Shown in pieces: positions 8,657-18,491 of a stretch of DNA of 64,000 bases. Positions within the stretch are counted from its first letter, which is position 1; each line of letters starts with the position of its first letter. Source of the stretch: Microbacterium ulmi (GTDB lineage: Bacteria > Actinomycetota > Actinomycetes > Actinomycetales > Microbacteriaceae); the NCBI RefSeq assembly GCF_011759705.1, contig NZ_JAAOZF010000002.1, forward strand, positions 434,001-498,000, written 5' to 3'. Below the pieces are notes generated by a model. It had not been told where the DNA came from, did no database searches, and saw only the letters and a list, made by a program, of their open reading frames with translations. A program made the position numbers and the translations under genes.

Positions 8657-9391
8657 TCACCATCGGCCGAGCGCCGCGCTGACGATCGAGATCGCGGCAG
8701 GGCCGGCGGTCGAGGTGCGCAGCACGGTCGACCCGAGCCGCACGAGCGTCGCACCGGCGTTCTCCAGGAGCGAGAGCTCTTCGGGCGCGATGCCCCCCTC
8801 AGGACCCACGACGAGCAGGATGTCGGAGTCTGACGCTCCCAGATCGGCACGCGACAGCGCGGTCGTCGCCGTCGGCTCGAGCACGAGGACGCGGGATGCC
8901 GCGGCCCGTGCGGCGAGCTGGTCCGTCGTGGTCGGCGCGGACACGACGGGAAGCCACGCGCGATGCGCCTGCTTCGCCGCTTCGCGCGCGATCGCCTCCC
9001 AGCGGGCGCGGCCTCTCGCGGCCTTCGCGGCGTCCCACCGCGAGACGCTGCGGGCCGCCTGCCACGGCGTGATCTCGTCGACGCCGAGCTCGGTCGCCGC
9101 CTGCACGGCGAGCTCGTCGCGATCCCCCTTCGCGAGGGCCTGCACGAGCGTGATGCGCGGGTGCGCGGGAGGGATCTCGGAGCGCGCCCCGATGCGGACG
9201 ACGACCTCCTTCGGGGCGACGGCCTCGCACGCGCCCGTGAGCAACACGCCCCGGCCGTCGCCGAGCGTGACCTCCTCGCCGACCCGCACGCGGCGCACGG
9301 CGGCGGCATGGTGAGCCTCCGCGCCCGTCAGGACGACGACGTCGCCGGGTGCGGCATCCGTCGCCGAATCGACGAGGAAGTGCAGCGCCAC
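8657..9391 (-). CDS. rsmE: 16S rRNA (uracil-1498-N3)-methyltransferase RsmE
   Basis: A 244-residue SPOUT-class methyltransferase. The SAM-binding knot is visible as VVGPEGGIAPEE and the later LGSTVLRTSTA segment; the N-terminal PUA-like part contains LTGAEAHHAAAVRRV. It methylates N3 of U1498 in the 30S decoding region. The start is GTG at 9391, three bases after the dnaJ stop, in the usual dnaJ-rsmE order. The next gene has its own promoter 39 bases beyond the stop. Confidence 0.96.
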   Translation of the reverse strand: MALHFLVDSATDAAPGDVVVLTGAEAHHAAAVRRVRVGEEVTLGDGRGVLLTGACEAVAPKEVVVRIGARSEIPPAHPRITLVQALAKGDRDELAVQAATELGVDEITPWQAARSVSRWDAAKAARGRARWEAIAREAAKQAHRAWLPVVSAPTTTDQLAARAAASRVLVLEPTATTALSRADLGASDSDILLVVGPEGGIAPEELSLLENAGATLVRLGSTVLRTSTAGPAAISIVSAALGRW

Positions 9392-9394
9392 GCG

Positions 9395-10510
9395 TCAGCC
9401 GTTCCGGAAGCGGTCGCGGAGCTTGGAGAACAGGCCCTGGTGGAACTCCGCGAGATGCGGCGCCGGCGCCTTGGTCTTCTTGGCGAAGTCCTCGATGAGG
9501 GCCCGTTCCTTCGCGTCGAGCCGCGTCGGGGTGACGACGTGGACGCCCACGCGCAGGTCGCCGCGCTGGGATCCGCGCAGCGGCGTGATGCCGCGGCCCT
9601 TGATCGTGAGCACGTCGCCCGCCTGCACTCCCGGGCGGATCTCGAGGTCGACGGGGCCGTCGAGCGAGTCGATCGTGGCCGTCGTGCCGAGGATCGCGTC
9701 GGGCATCGAGACCTCGAGCGTCGCGAGCAGATCGTCGCCTTCGCGGCTGAACACCTCGTGGTGCGTCACGTCGATCTCGATGTACAGATCGCCGTGGGGC
9801 CCGCCGGCGGGTCCGACCTCGCCGGAGCCGGGGAGCTGGAGGCGCAGCCCCGACTCGACGCCCGCGGGGATGTCGATCGACACCGTACGGCGCGCGCGCA
9901 CGCGCCCCTGACCCTGGCAGGTCGCGCACGGGTACGGGATCGTCGTGCCGTACCCCTGGCACGAGCCGCACGGGTGCGTCGTCACGACGTTGCCGAGAAG
10001 GCTCCGCACCGTCTGCTGCACATGCCCGGATCCGTGGCAGATGTCGCACGTCACAGGGCTCGTGCCCGGCTGGCAGCACGACCCCTGGCACGTCTCGCAC
10101 AGGACCGCCGTGTCGACGTCGAGGTCGCGGTGCGTGCCGAAGACGACGTCGCGCAGCTCGAGCGTCACGTGCACGAGGGCGTCCTGACCGCGCTCGCGGC
10201 GGGATCGCGGCCTTCCCGCCCGGCCCCCGCCTGCCGCGGCGCCGAAGAACGTCTCGAAGATGTCGCCGAAGCCGCCGAAGCCCCCGCCTCCTCCGAACGG
10301 CGAGTCGTTCCCGCCCATGTCGTACCGTGCACGCTGCTGCGGGTCGCTCAGCACGTCATAGGCGTGGGTCACGAGCTTGAAGCGCTCGGACGCGTCTTCT
10401 CCCGGGTTGACGTCGGGGTGGAGCTCGCGCGCGAGACGCCGGTACGCCTTCTTGATCTCGTCGGGGGTCGCGTCGCGCGCGACGCCGAGGACCTCGTAGT
10501 GGTCAGCCAC
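9395..10510 (-). CDS. dnaJ: Chaperone DnaJ (second actinobacterial type)
   Basis: A 371-residue Hsp40 co-chaperone that stimulates DnaK. The J domain carries H31-P-D33, followed by a Gly/Phe linker (about 66-100), four zinc-binding cysteine pairs (138-202) and the C-terminal substrate domains. The first zinc motif ends in Cys where Gly is usual (CETCQGSC). The start is GTG at 10510 with AGGAAGG just upstream. Position behind hrcA marks it as the HrcA-controlled DnaJ, distinct from the one expected in a dnaK-grpE operon elsewhere. Confidence 0.96.
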   Translation of the reverse strand: MADHYEVLGVARDATPDEIKKAYRRLARELHPDVNPGEDASERFKLVTHAYDVLSDPQQRARYDMGGNDSPFGGGGGFGGFGDIFETFFGAAAGGGRAGRPRSRRERGQDALVHVTLELRDVVFGTHRDLDVDTAVLCETCQGSCCQPGTSPVTCDICHGSGHVQQTVRSLLGNVVTTHPCGSCQGYGTTIPYPCATCQGQGRVRARRTVSIDIPAGVESGLRLQLPGSGEVGPAGGPHGDLYIEIDVTHHEVFSREGDDLLATLEVSMPDAILGTTATIDSLDGPVDLEIRPGVQAGDVLTIKGRGITPLRGSQRGDLRVGVHVVTPTRLDAKERALIEDFAKKTKAPAPHLAEFHQGLFSKLRDRFRNG

Positions 10511-10555
10511 AGTCGCCTTCCTGCCCGCGGGGTCGCCGCGGGATCGTCGATGTCT

Positions 10556-11602
10556 TCAGCAGGCGCTCTCGTCTTCTTCGAGCAGCCGGCTGAGATAGCG
10601 TGCGACGGCACGCACCGTCGCGAGGTTGGTGGGATAGTCCATGCGAGTCGGACCGAGCACACCGACGCGCGCCACGCCGCTGGTCGCGTCGTAGTCGCTC
10701 GCGACGACGGATGCCTCCGCCAGCCCGAATGCGGCGTTCTCGCGCCCGATGCTCGCCGAGAGCCCGTGTTCGTCTGCGACCATCTCGGTCATGAGCCTGA
10801 GCAGGGTCACCTGCTCCTCGATCGCCTCGAGCACCGGGTAGATGCTGCCGCGGAAGTCCGCCTCGCGGCGCGCGAGGTTGGCCGTGCCGGCCATGATCAT
10901 CCGGTCCTGCCGGAACTCCTCGAGCTCCTCCGCGACGACGCGAGCGAGCTGGAGCGCCGCCGACACGGCCGACGAGGACGCGGCATCCTGGGCGTGCTCC
11001 GCGAGGAACGCGTCCACCCGCTGCGATCCCTCGCGCACCGAGACGCCGACGATGAGACCGGACACGACCGCGCGAAGGTGCGTGACGGCGCCGTCGGGAA
11101 GCTCGTCGCGCAGGAACGTCACGCGCTGCGAGACACGCCCCGTGTCGGTCACGAGGATGACGATGACACGTCCGCCGCCGATGTCGACGAGCTCGACGTG
11201 CGTGACGCTCGCTCGCGCGAACGACGGGTACTGCACGATCGCGACCTGGCCCGTGAGCTGCGTGAGAGCGCGCACGGTGCGCATCAGAAGGTCGTCGAGG
11301 TCGCCCGGCGCGTCGAGGAACGACGAGATCGCCGCGCGCTGCGCGGGCGAGAGGGGGCGGAGCTCGGCGAGGTGGTCGACGAAGACGCGGTATCCCTTGT
11401 CGGTCGGAACGCGCCCGGACGACGTGTGGGGCGCGGCGATGAGGTCTTCGTCCTCGAGCAGCGCCATGTCGTTGCGGATCGTCGCGGCCGAGACCCCGAA
11501 GTGGTACCGGTCGACGATCGACTTGCTTCCGACGGGCTCGCGGGTGTCGACGTAGTCCTGCACGATCGCCCGCAGCACCTGCAGGCCCCGTTCGCTGACC
11601 AT
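10556..11602 (-). CDS. hrcA: Heat-shock repressor HrcA
   Basis: A 348-residue transcription repressor. Residues about 1-80 form a winged helix with the recognition region SAATIRNDMALLEDEDLI and the wing segment HTSSGRVPTDKGYR; the rest is the GAF-like and dimerisation part. It binds CIRCE operators and is released on heat shock through GroEL-dependent folding. The start is the ATG at 11602, preceded by GAGGAGGG. Starting earlier at an in-frame codon would translate through the CIRCE element, so it was rejected. The repressor gene heads the hrcA-dnaJ transcript and so controls itself. Confidence 0.97.
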   Translation of the reverse strand: MVSERGLQVLRAIVQDYVDTREPVGSKSIVDRYHFGVSAATIRNDMALLEDEDLIAAPHTSSGRVPTDKGYRVFVDHLAELRPLSPAQRAAISSFLDAPGDLDDLLMRTVRALTQLTGQVAIVQYPSFARASVTHVELVDIGGGRVIVILVTDTGRVSQRVTFLRDELPDGAVTHLRAVVSGLIVGVSVREGSQRVDAFLAEHAQDAASSSAVSAALQLARVVAEELEEFRQDRMIMAGTANLARREADFRGSIYPVLEAIEEQVTLLRLMTEMVADEHGLSASIGRENAAFGLAEASVVASDYDATSGVARVGVLGPTRMDYPTNLATVRAVARYLSRLLEEDESAC

Positions 11603-11623
11603 TCCGCCCTCCTCACCCGCGTT

Positions 11624-11650
11624 CTGGCACTCACACTCTCCGAGTGCCAA
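11624..11650. promoter_or_regulatory. CIRCE operator for HrcA
   Basis: Inverted repeat CTGGCACTC, nine bases, GAGTGCCAA: one mismatch from the perfect TTGGCACTC arm and the normal 9-base spacing. It sits between the promoter and hrcA. Confidence 0.95.
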
Positions 11651-11655
11651 TTCTA
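11650..11655 (-). promoter_or_regulatory. -10 box of hrcA
   Basis: TAGAAT on the minus strand touches the promoter-side end of CIRCE, so bound HrcA would block RNA polymerase. This explains autoregulation. Confidence 0.6.
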
Positions 11656-11742
11656 CCGGATGCGCTCGGGACAGGCGGGGAGGCGCGTCGTCGGGCGGAG
11701 AGCCCGCGCCCGCCAGGGCGTGAGCGCGTGACGCGCCGGTCC

Positions 11743-12954
11743 TCAGTCCGTGAGCGCCCGCACGACGGCATCCGCGAGGAGACGTCCACGCAGGGTCAGC
11801 ACGATCCGCCCGCGCACGGCCTCGCCTCCGTCGACGAGGCCGTCCGCGATGAGCGCCGCGACGGCGTGCCGGCCCTCGCCGAGCAGCTCAGCGACGGGGA
11901 GCCCCTCGCGGATGCGGGTGCGCAGCAGGACGTTCTCGAGCGCCGTGGCCCCGGCATCCGGGGTCTCGCGGCCCGCGGCAGGCGACTCGCCCGCCGCGAG
12001 ACGCTGAGCGTAGGCAGCCGGGTGCTTGACGTTCCAGAACCGCACCCCCGCGACGTGGCTGTGCGCTCCGGGGCCGAAGCCCCACCAGTCGGCGCCCTGC
12101 CAGTAGGCGAGGTTGTGCCGCGACCGGTGCCGTACGTCGGTCGCCCAGTTCGAGACCTCGTACCAGTCGTATCCCGCGCCTGCGAGCAGTCGGTCGGCGA
12201 GCTCGTACATGTCGGCCTGCAGGTCGTCGTCGGGCGCGGGGACCTCTCCGCGCCTGATCTGCCTGTGCAGCTTCGTGCCCTCCTCGACGATGAGGGCGTA
12301 GGCGCTCACGTGATCGGGTGCGAGGTCCAGGGCCGTCTCGAGCGAGGTGCGCCAGTCGTCGAGCGACTCCCCGGGCGCCCCGTAGATGAGGTCGAGGCTC
12401 ACATCGAGCCCTGCCGCCCGCGCCGCCCGCACGGCCGTCGTGACGCCTTCGGGCTCGTGCGTGCGGTCGAGCGCCGCGAGCACGTGCGGGACGGCGGACT
12501 GCATGCCGATCGACAGGCGTGTCACTCCGGATGCCGCGAGCTCGGCGGCGACGGCATCCGTGACGGTGTCGGGATTGGCCTCGACGGTGACCTCGGCGCC
12601 GTCCTCGAGCCCGAACGCCTCGCGCACGCCGTCGAGCATCCGGCCGAGATCGCCCGGCGGCAGCAGCGTCGGCGTCCCCCCGCCGAAGAAGACCGTGGCG
12701 GCGGGACGGAGGGGTCCGGCATCCTGGAGGACGCCCCTCGCGAGCGCGATCTCGCGCAGCAGCGTGTCGGCGTACTCGTCCTGGCGGGCGCCGCGCAGCT
12801 CGCCCGACGTGTAGGTGTTGAAGTCGCAGTAGCCGCAGCGCACCCGGCAGAAGGGCACGTGCAGGTAGGCGCTGAACGGCGTCGCGGGGTCCGTGCCGGC
12901 ATCCAGCGCTCCGTCGGCCGGGGCGGGATCGCCGAGCGGCAGCGCGGAGCCCAT
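11743..12954 (-). CDS. hemW: Radical SAM heme chaperone HemW
   Basis: A 403-residue radical SAM protein. The [4Fe-4S] cluster cysteines are C36, C40 and C43 in FCRVRCGYCDF, with the SAM-contact segment FFGGGTPTLL. The HemW branch of this family traffics heme; it is often mislabelled as coproporphyrinogen oxidase. Its ATG shares one base with the stop of the upstream DUF1990 gene (TGATG). In actinobacteria hemW normally lies between lepA and hrcA, as here. Confidence 0.95.
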   Translation of the reverse strand: MGSALPLGDPAPADGALDAGTDPATPFSAYLHVPFCRVRCGYCDFNTYTSGELRGARQDEYADTLLREIALARGVLQDAGPLRPAATVFFGGGTPTLLPPGDLGRMLDGVREAFGLEDGAEVTVEANPDTVTDAVAAELAASGVTRLSIGMQSAVPHVLAALDRTHEPEGVTTAVRAARAAGLDVSLDLIYGAPGESLDDWRTSLETALDLAPDHVSAYALIVEEGTKLHRQIRRGEVPAPDDDLQADMYELADRLLAGAGYDWYEVSNWATDVRHRSRHNLAYWQGADWWGFGPGAHSHVAGVRFWNVKHPAAYAQRLAAGESPAAGRETPDAGATALENVLLRTRIREGLPVAELLGEGRHAVAALIADGLVDGGEAVRGRIVLTLRGRLLADAVVRALTD

Positions 12955-13604
12955 CAGCCCGGCGTCTGGTAGAGCGGGGAGATCGCGCGCAGATACCCCT
13001 GGAAGAGCTCGCGGCGGCGACGCCGCGTCATGGCGGGCACGAGCCGGTAGAGGAGAGCCGCAGGCGCGTCGAAGGCCCGCACCGTGAACCAGACCTCGTC
13101 GTTGTCATGCCACTCGATCATGAACGACTCCTCGCCGCTCACGACGGAGTCGCCGACCGTGCCGAGCGCGAAGCCCACGCGGCGCGGCTCTTCGACGGCG
13201 AAGATGACGCGGAGCTCGCCGTCGATGCGCATCCCCCTCACGCGCCCCTCCACCTTCACGGTCGTGCCGGCGCCGACGTAGGGGGTGCCGTCGGCGTCGA
13301 ACCGCTGGTCGGCGACGGTGCGGCTCGGCGCGATGGCATTGCCTTCCGCGTCGAAGCTCACTCCCGAGTACATGGGGCCCGCCGCGGGGCGCACGTCCGT
13401 GAGCGCGAGGCCGGCGCCCCGCAGCGCGGCCCACGACAGCAGCGCCTCGCTCGCCGTCTGGAAGCGCGCCTCCCCGCTGCCGATGCGCCACGACTCCTCC
13501 GCGGGGATGCTGCGCTCGGGCGGGTACTGCATGAGATCGGGCGCCTGCGTCGCGCCGACGGCGGCGTAGTCCACGGTCTCGTCCTTGAAGGTTCCGCGAC
13601 GCAT
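12954..13604 (-). CDS. DUF1990-family protein (copy A)
   Basis: A 216-residue protein of the DUF1990 family, with the segments TYVGAGTTVKVEG and VVSGEESFMIEW typical for it. No reaction is established for the family. It follows a TAGGCT promoter placed 7 bases before the ATG. Its stop overlaps the hemW start, so hemW probably depends on it for translation. A second member of the same family lies directly upstream. No signal peptide or membrane segment was seen. The function is unknown. Confidence 0.85.
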   Translation of the reverse strand: MRRGTFKDETVDYAAVGATQAPDLMQYPPERSIPAEESWRIGSGEARFQTASEALLSWAALRGAGLALTDVRPAAGPMYSGVSFDAEGNAIAPSRTVADQRFDADGTPYVGAGTTVKVEGRVRGMRIDGELRVIFAVEEPRRVGFALGTVGDSVVSGEESFMIEWHDNDEVWFTVRAFDAPAALLYRLVPAMTRRRRRELFQGYLRAISPLYQTPG

Positions 13605-13611
13605 GTCGTCC

Positions 13612-13617
13612 AGCCTA
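13612..13617 (-). promoter_or_regulatory. -10 box of DUF1990 copy A, leaderless type
   Basis: TAGGCT on the minus strand, 7 bases before the ATG at 13604, in the spacer between the two DUF1990 genes. Confidence 0.55.
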
Positions 13618-13660
13618 CCGACCCCGCGAGGAGGCGGCCGAGAGAAATCGGGTCGACGCG

Positions 13661-14152
13661 TCAGCGGGACGCGTCGATCGCGACGCGCAGATACCGGCGC
13701 ACGACCCGGTGCTGGATGACGCGCACGGCAGGCAGCGCGAGCGCCCACAGGCCCCCGCCCGACCGAGACAGCGAGCGGAGGGTGAACACGAGCCCGCCGT
13801 CGGGATGTGATCGGACGAGGAACGACTCCTCGCCGTGCAGAGGATGCCCCGGGCGTGTCTCGTAGCCGAAGCCGTCGGCATCGGCCCACACGACGTGCGC
13901 AGGCTCGGTGAAGCGGACGCCGGCGAAGCCCGCCGTGATGACGACGTCCTGGCCCGCTCGCGGTGGAGTCGGGGGAACGCGGAAGCCCGCCCGACGCTTG
14001 AGCTCCCACGTCGTCGCGACTCGGCGAAGCTCCGCTTCGTCGATCGGACGCAGATGCACCGACTGTTCGACGAGCCGATAGCCTCGCGGCGGGTCTGCGA
14101 TCGGAGACCGGGTCGAGCCCGCCGCGAAGTCGCGCCGCCGTGCGCGCGGCAT
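13661..14152 (-). CDS. DUF1990-family protein (copy B)
   Basis: A 163-residue relative of copy A. Both share a TxAGFAGVRF/TVGDSVVSG-like core and a conserved GEESFLVR/GEESFMIE stretch, but B lacks part of A's N-terminus. The ATG is three bases after the lepA stop, so it is the distal gene of the lepA transcript. The close pair suggests an old tandem duplication that then diverged. Function is unknown; an alternative is that each copy serves a different partner, since copy A is coupled to hemW and copy B to lepA. Confidence 0.8.
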   Translation of the reverse strand: MPRARRRDFAAGSTRSPIADPPRGYRLVEQSVHLRPIDEAELRRVATTWELKRRAGFRVPPTPPRAGQDVVITAGFAGVRFTEPAHVVWADADGFGYETRPGHPLHGEESFLVRSHPDGGLVFTLRSLSRSGGGLWALALPAVRVIQHRVVRRYLRVAIDASR

Positions 14153-14155
14153 CCG

Positions 14156-16006
<1,851 letters not shown>

Positions 16007-16015
16007 GTCCCGTCG

Positions 16016-16021
16016 ATTCTA
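16016..16021 (-). promoter_or_regulatory. -10 box of lepA
   Basis: TAGAAT on the minus strand, 9 bases before the ATG at 16006; the predicted leader is only a few bases. Confidence 0.55.
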
Positions 16022-16057
16022 CGGGGGACGGATGCCGCGAACCTGAGCGGCCGCGAT

Positions 16058-17200
16058 TCAGATCGGGGCGGGGATCCTCCGCAGTCCCTCGATCAGCTGA
16101 TCGCGGTCGGACGCGACACACACGCGGATCCACCCTTCGCCCGACGCGCCGAACGCCGTGCCGGGCGCAACGGCGACGCCTGCTTCGTCGAGGAACCGCT
16201 CGCACCAGGCGAGCACGTTCCCGTCCGAGACGTGGGCCACGTCGATCCAGAGGTAGAACGCTCCCGTCGGCTCGAGGTAGCGCAGTCCTCGGCGGTCGAG
16301 CTCGGCCGTCGCGGCGGCGAGGTTGCCGCGATAGTGCGCCTGCGGGGCGACGACGGCATCCTGCGGTCCCGTGAGCGCCGCGAGCGCCGCACGCTGCGCC
16401 GGCGCGTCGACGCAGCTGACGAGGGACTCCTGCACCTTGAGCATCGTGGGACGAAGTCCAGGAGGCGTCACGAGCCAGCCGACGCGCGCACCCGTCATGG
16501 CGTACGTCTTCGACGTCGAGTAGACCGTGAACACACGATCGTCGGAGTCGAGCGCGGCGGGACTCACGTGCGCATGCCCCCACGTGAACCGCTCGTACAC
16601 CTCGTCGCTGATGATCCAGAGGTCATGGCGGCGTGCGAAGCCGACGAGGGCCGCCATCGTGCGCGCGTCGAACGTCGACCCCAGCGGGTTGGACGGCGAG
16701 TTCACGATGAGGACGCGCGTGCGGTCCGTCACGAGCGTCTCGAGGTCGGTCAGATCGGGCTGGAAGTCGCGCTCCGGGCGAAGCGCGTACGGCACGGGCC
16801 TCGCCTGCAGCAGATGCGCGTTCATCGTGAATGTCGTGTACCCCGGATCGGGCACGAGCACCTCGTCGCCGTGAGACAGCGTGAGCGCCATCGCCAGGTG
16901 CAGCGCCTGCGTCGCCCCGACCGTGACCCATACCTGTTCGAGGTCGACCGTGACGCCGTTCTCGCGCGCGAGCTTGTCGACGATCGCCTCGCGCAGGGGC
17001 AGGATGCCGCCGTTGGGCGTGTATCTCGTCTCGCCCGCGCGCCACGCCTCGGCCGCAGCCTCGCGAGGGCCGGATGCGACGGTCTCCCCCGGCTCGCCGA
17101 CGGCGAGCACGATCGTGCCGGGCCGTCGAAGAGCGAGCTCGAGGATGTGCCGGACGCCGGAACCCGGCATCCGTCCGACGTGCGGAGCGATCGCTGGCAT
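16058..17200 (-). CDS. PLP-dependent aminotransferase, class I/II
   Basis: A 380-residue fold-type I aminotransferase. The PLP lysine is K231 in STSKTYAMTGAR; N171-P172, D199 and Y202 are the usual cofactor ligands and R239 fits the phosphate/substrate site. It is closest in style to aspartate-aminotransferase-like enzymes, but the amino donor and acceptor cannot be read from sequence. It is transcribed divergently from a hydrolase gene; both have leaderless-type promoters within 81 bases. It ends 52 bases before lepA's start and is not obviously linked to it. Confidence 0.9.
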   Translation of the reverse strand: MPAIAPHVGRMPGSGVRHILELALRRPGTIVLAVGEPGETVASGPREAAAEAWRAGETRYTPNGGILPLREAIVDKLARENGVTVDLEQVWVTVGATQALHLAMALTLSHGDEVLVPDPGYTTFTMNAHLLQARPVPYALRPERDFQPDLTDLETLVTDRTRVLIVNSPSNPLGSTFDARTMAALVGFARRHDLWIISDEVYERFTWGHAHVSPAALDSDDRVFTVYSTSKTYAMTGARVGWLVTPPGLRPTMLKVQESLVSCVDAPAQRAALAALTGPQDAVVAPQAHYRGNLAAATAELDRRGLRYLEPTGAFYLWIDVAHVSDGNVLAWCERFLDEAGVAVAPGTAFGASGEGWIRVCVASDRDQLIEGLRRIPAPI

Positions 17201-17206
17201 CCGGCC

Positions 17207-17212
17207 ATGCTA
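17207..17212 (-). promoter_or_regulatory. -10 box of the aminotransferase gene, leaderless type
   Basis: TAGCAT on the minus strand, 6 bases before the ATG at 17200. Confidence 0.55.
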
Positions 17213-17268
17213 CGCGGCGCGTCGCGGCGCGACGGGCCGTGACGACGCCGTCCCGGACAGGACCGTCG

Positions 17269-17274
17269 TAGCCT
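17269..17274 (+). promoter_or_regulatory. -10 box of the divergent hydrolase gene, leaderless type
   Basis: TAGCCT, 6 bases before the ATG at 17281; pairs back to back with the aminotransferase promoter. Confidence 0.55.
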
Positions 17275-17280
17275 GATCGC

Positions 17281-18000
17281 ATGACGGTCCAGGTCGTGTT
17301 CGTGCACGGCATCCGGACGTCCGCGACGATGTGGCGCGCACAGGTCACGCACCTCCTCTCGCGCGGGAATCCGGCGACCACGATCGACCTCCCCGGGCAC
17401 GGCGCGCGCATGGCCGAGGACTTCACGCTCGACGAGGCGTTCGCGACGATCGATCGTGCGGTCCGGGATGCCGCCGCCCGAGGTCCGGTGCTCCTCGTCG
17501 GCCACTCGATGGGCGGCCTGCTCTCGATCGAGTACGCCGGCAGCGAGAACGCGCCCCCCATCGCAGGGTTCATCGCGGCATCCTGCACCGCGATCCCCCG
17601 GGGTGTGGGGCTTGCCACCTACCGTCTCCTGGCGCGCAGCTTCGACTCGCTCTCGGATCGCGGACAGTGGCTCGCCGATCGCGTGCTCGATGCGACGCTT
17701 CCCCCCGAGACGCGCGCCGACTTCGGCGCGGGCGGATATGCGTACGACGCGCAGGACGTCGCCCTGCGCAGCCTCTCGGTGCTCGACCTGCTCGCGGCGC
17801 TCGGTCGCATCCGTGTGCCGATGTGGTTCATCAACGGCCAGTACGATCAGCTGCGCATCAACGAACGGCTCTTCCGCAGGGTGGCCCCGGATGCCGAGCT
17901 CATCGTCGTACCGCGCACGAGCCACCTCGTGACCGCCATGCGGCCGCGGGTGTTCAACGCGCTCCTCGACCTCGCGATCACGACGCTCGACCAGACCTGA
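17281..18000 (+). CDS. Alpha/beta hydrolase
   Basis: A 239-residue alpha/beta-fold hydrolase with the likely triad S76 (GHSMGG), D189 (NGQYDQL) and H215 (RTSHLV). An HGI motif near residue 9 fits an oxyanion hole. Substrate unknown; short size and no lid suggest a small ester or thioester. The ATG follows a TAGCCT box by 6 bases. The stop is directly followed by the -10 box of rpsT, so the two genes are separate units in tandem. Confidence 0.88.
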   Translation: MTVQVVFVHGIRTSATMWRAQVTHLLSRGNPATTIDLPGHGARMAEDFTLDEAFATIDRAVRDAAARGPVLLVGHSMGGLLSIEYAGSENAPPIAGFIAASCTAIPRGVGLATYRLLARSFDSLSDRGQWLADRVLDATLPPETRADFGAGGYAYDAQDVALRSLSVLDLLAALGRIRVPMWFINGQYDQLRINERLFRRVAPDAELIVVPRTSHLVTAMRPRVFNALLDLAITTLDQT

Positions 18001-18006
18001 TAGACT
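18001..18006 (+). promoter_or_regulatory. Candidate -10 box of rpsT
   Basis: TAGACT, directly after the upstream stop codon, would give an rpsT leader of about 98 bases. No good -35 was seen. Confidence 0.4.
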
Positions 18007-18020
18007 CGGTGATTGGCTTG

Positions 18021-18041
18021 CGTGTGGGTTCACCCCTCACG
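18021..18041 (+). promoter_or_regulatory. Hairpin in the rpsT leader
   Basis: CGTG and GGG pair with CCC and CACG across the loop TTCA, with small bulges. It lies about 70 bases before the rpsT start. It may take part in S20 feedback control, but no known leader family was recognised. Confidence 0.35.
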
Positions 18042-18111
18042 ACCGCCGGAGCGCCCCTCTCGCGCCGACCGGCAACTCATCAGAACACTCCGAACGAAAG
18101 AGCCGTCGAAC

Positions 18112-18372
18112 GTGGCGAACATCAAGTCGCAGATCAAGCGCAACAAGACCAACGAGAAGGCGCACGAGCGCAACAAGGCCGTCAAGAGCGAGCTGAAGAC
18201 CGCCGTGCGTCGCACGCGCGAGGCCGTCACGGCGGGCGACAAGGCCTCGGCCGAGAAGGCGCTCCTGAAGGCGACCAAGAAGCTCGACAAGGCCGTGAGC
18301 AAGGGCGTCATCCACAAGAACCAGGCGGCGAACCGCAAGTCGGCCATCGCCAAGCAGGTCGCGTCGCTCTGA
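18112..18372 (+). CDS. rpsT: 30S ribosomal protein S20
   Basis: An 86-residue, lysine-rich protein of the small subunit that binds 16S rRNA helices early in assembly. The start is GTG at 18112, since S20 proteins begin (M)ANIKSQIKR and the upstream frame (Cys/Trp/Arg-rich) does not fit. Only a weak ribosome site, GAAAG, is seen about 10 bases upstream. A strong terminator follows 11 bases after the stop, so rpsT is monocistronic. Its neighbour on the opposite strand is holA, as is common in actinobacteria. Confidence 0.97.
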   Translation: MANIKSQIKRNKTNEKAHERNKAVKSELKTAVRRTREAVTAGDKASAEKALLKATKKLDKAVSKGVIHKNQAANRKSAIAKQVASL

Positions 18373-18383
18373 CCGCATTTTCG

Positions 18384-18413
18384 AAGAGCCCGTCCCTCCG
18401 GGGGCGGGCTCTT
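18384..18413 (+). terminator. Rho-independent-type terminator after rpsT
   Basis: AAGAGCCCG and CGGGCTCTT pair fully, with a further CCC/GGG and loop TCCG. The stem is about 13 bp, GC-rich, with few trailing T, as common in high-GC genomes. Confidence 0.85.
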
Positions 18414-18491
18414 CTGCATCCCGCGGCGGCGGATCCTGCAGGCGCTCGACGTGTCGGGCCCCGTGTCCGCGGCCGACGGCATCGCGCCGCG

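Noticed and set aside
11603..11650. HrcA N-terminal extension starting before the CIRCE element
   Set aside because: It would place CIRCE inside the coding sequence and lacks a ribosome site; the ATG at 11602 has GAGGAGGG.
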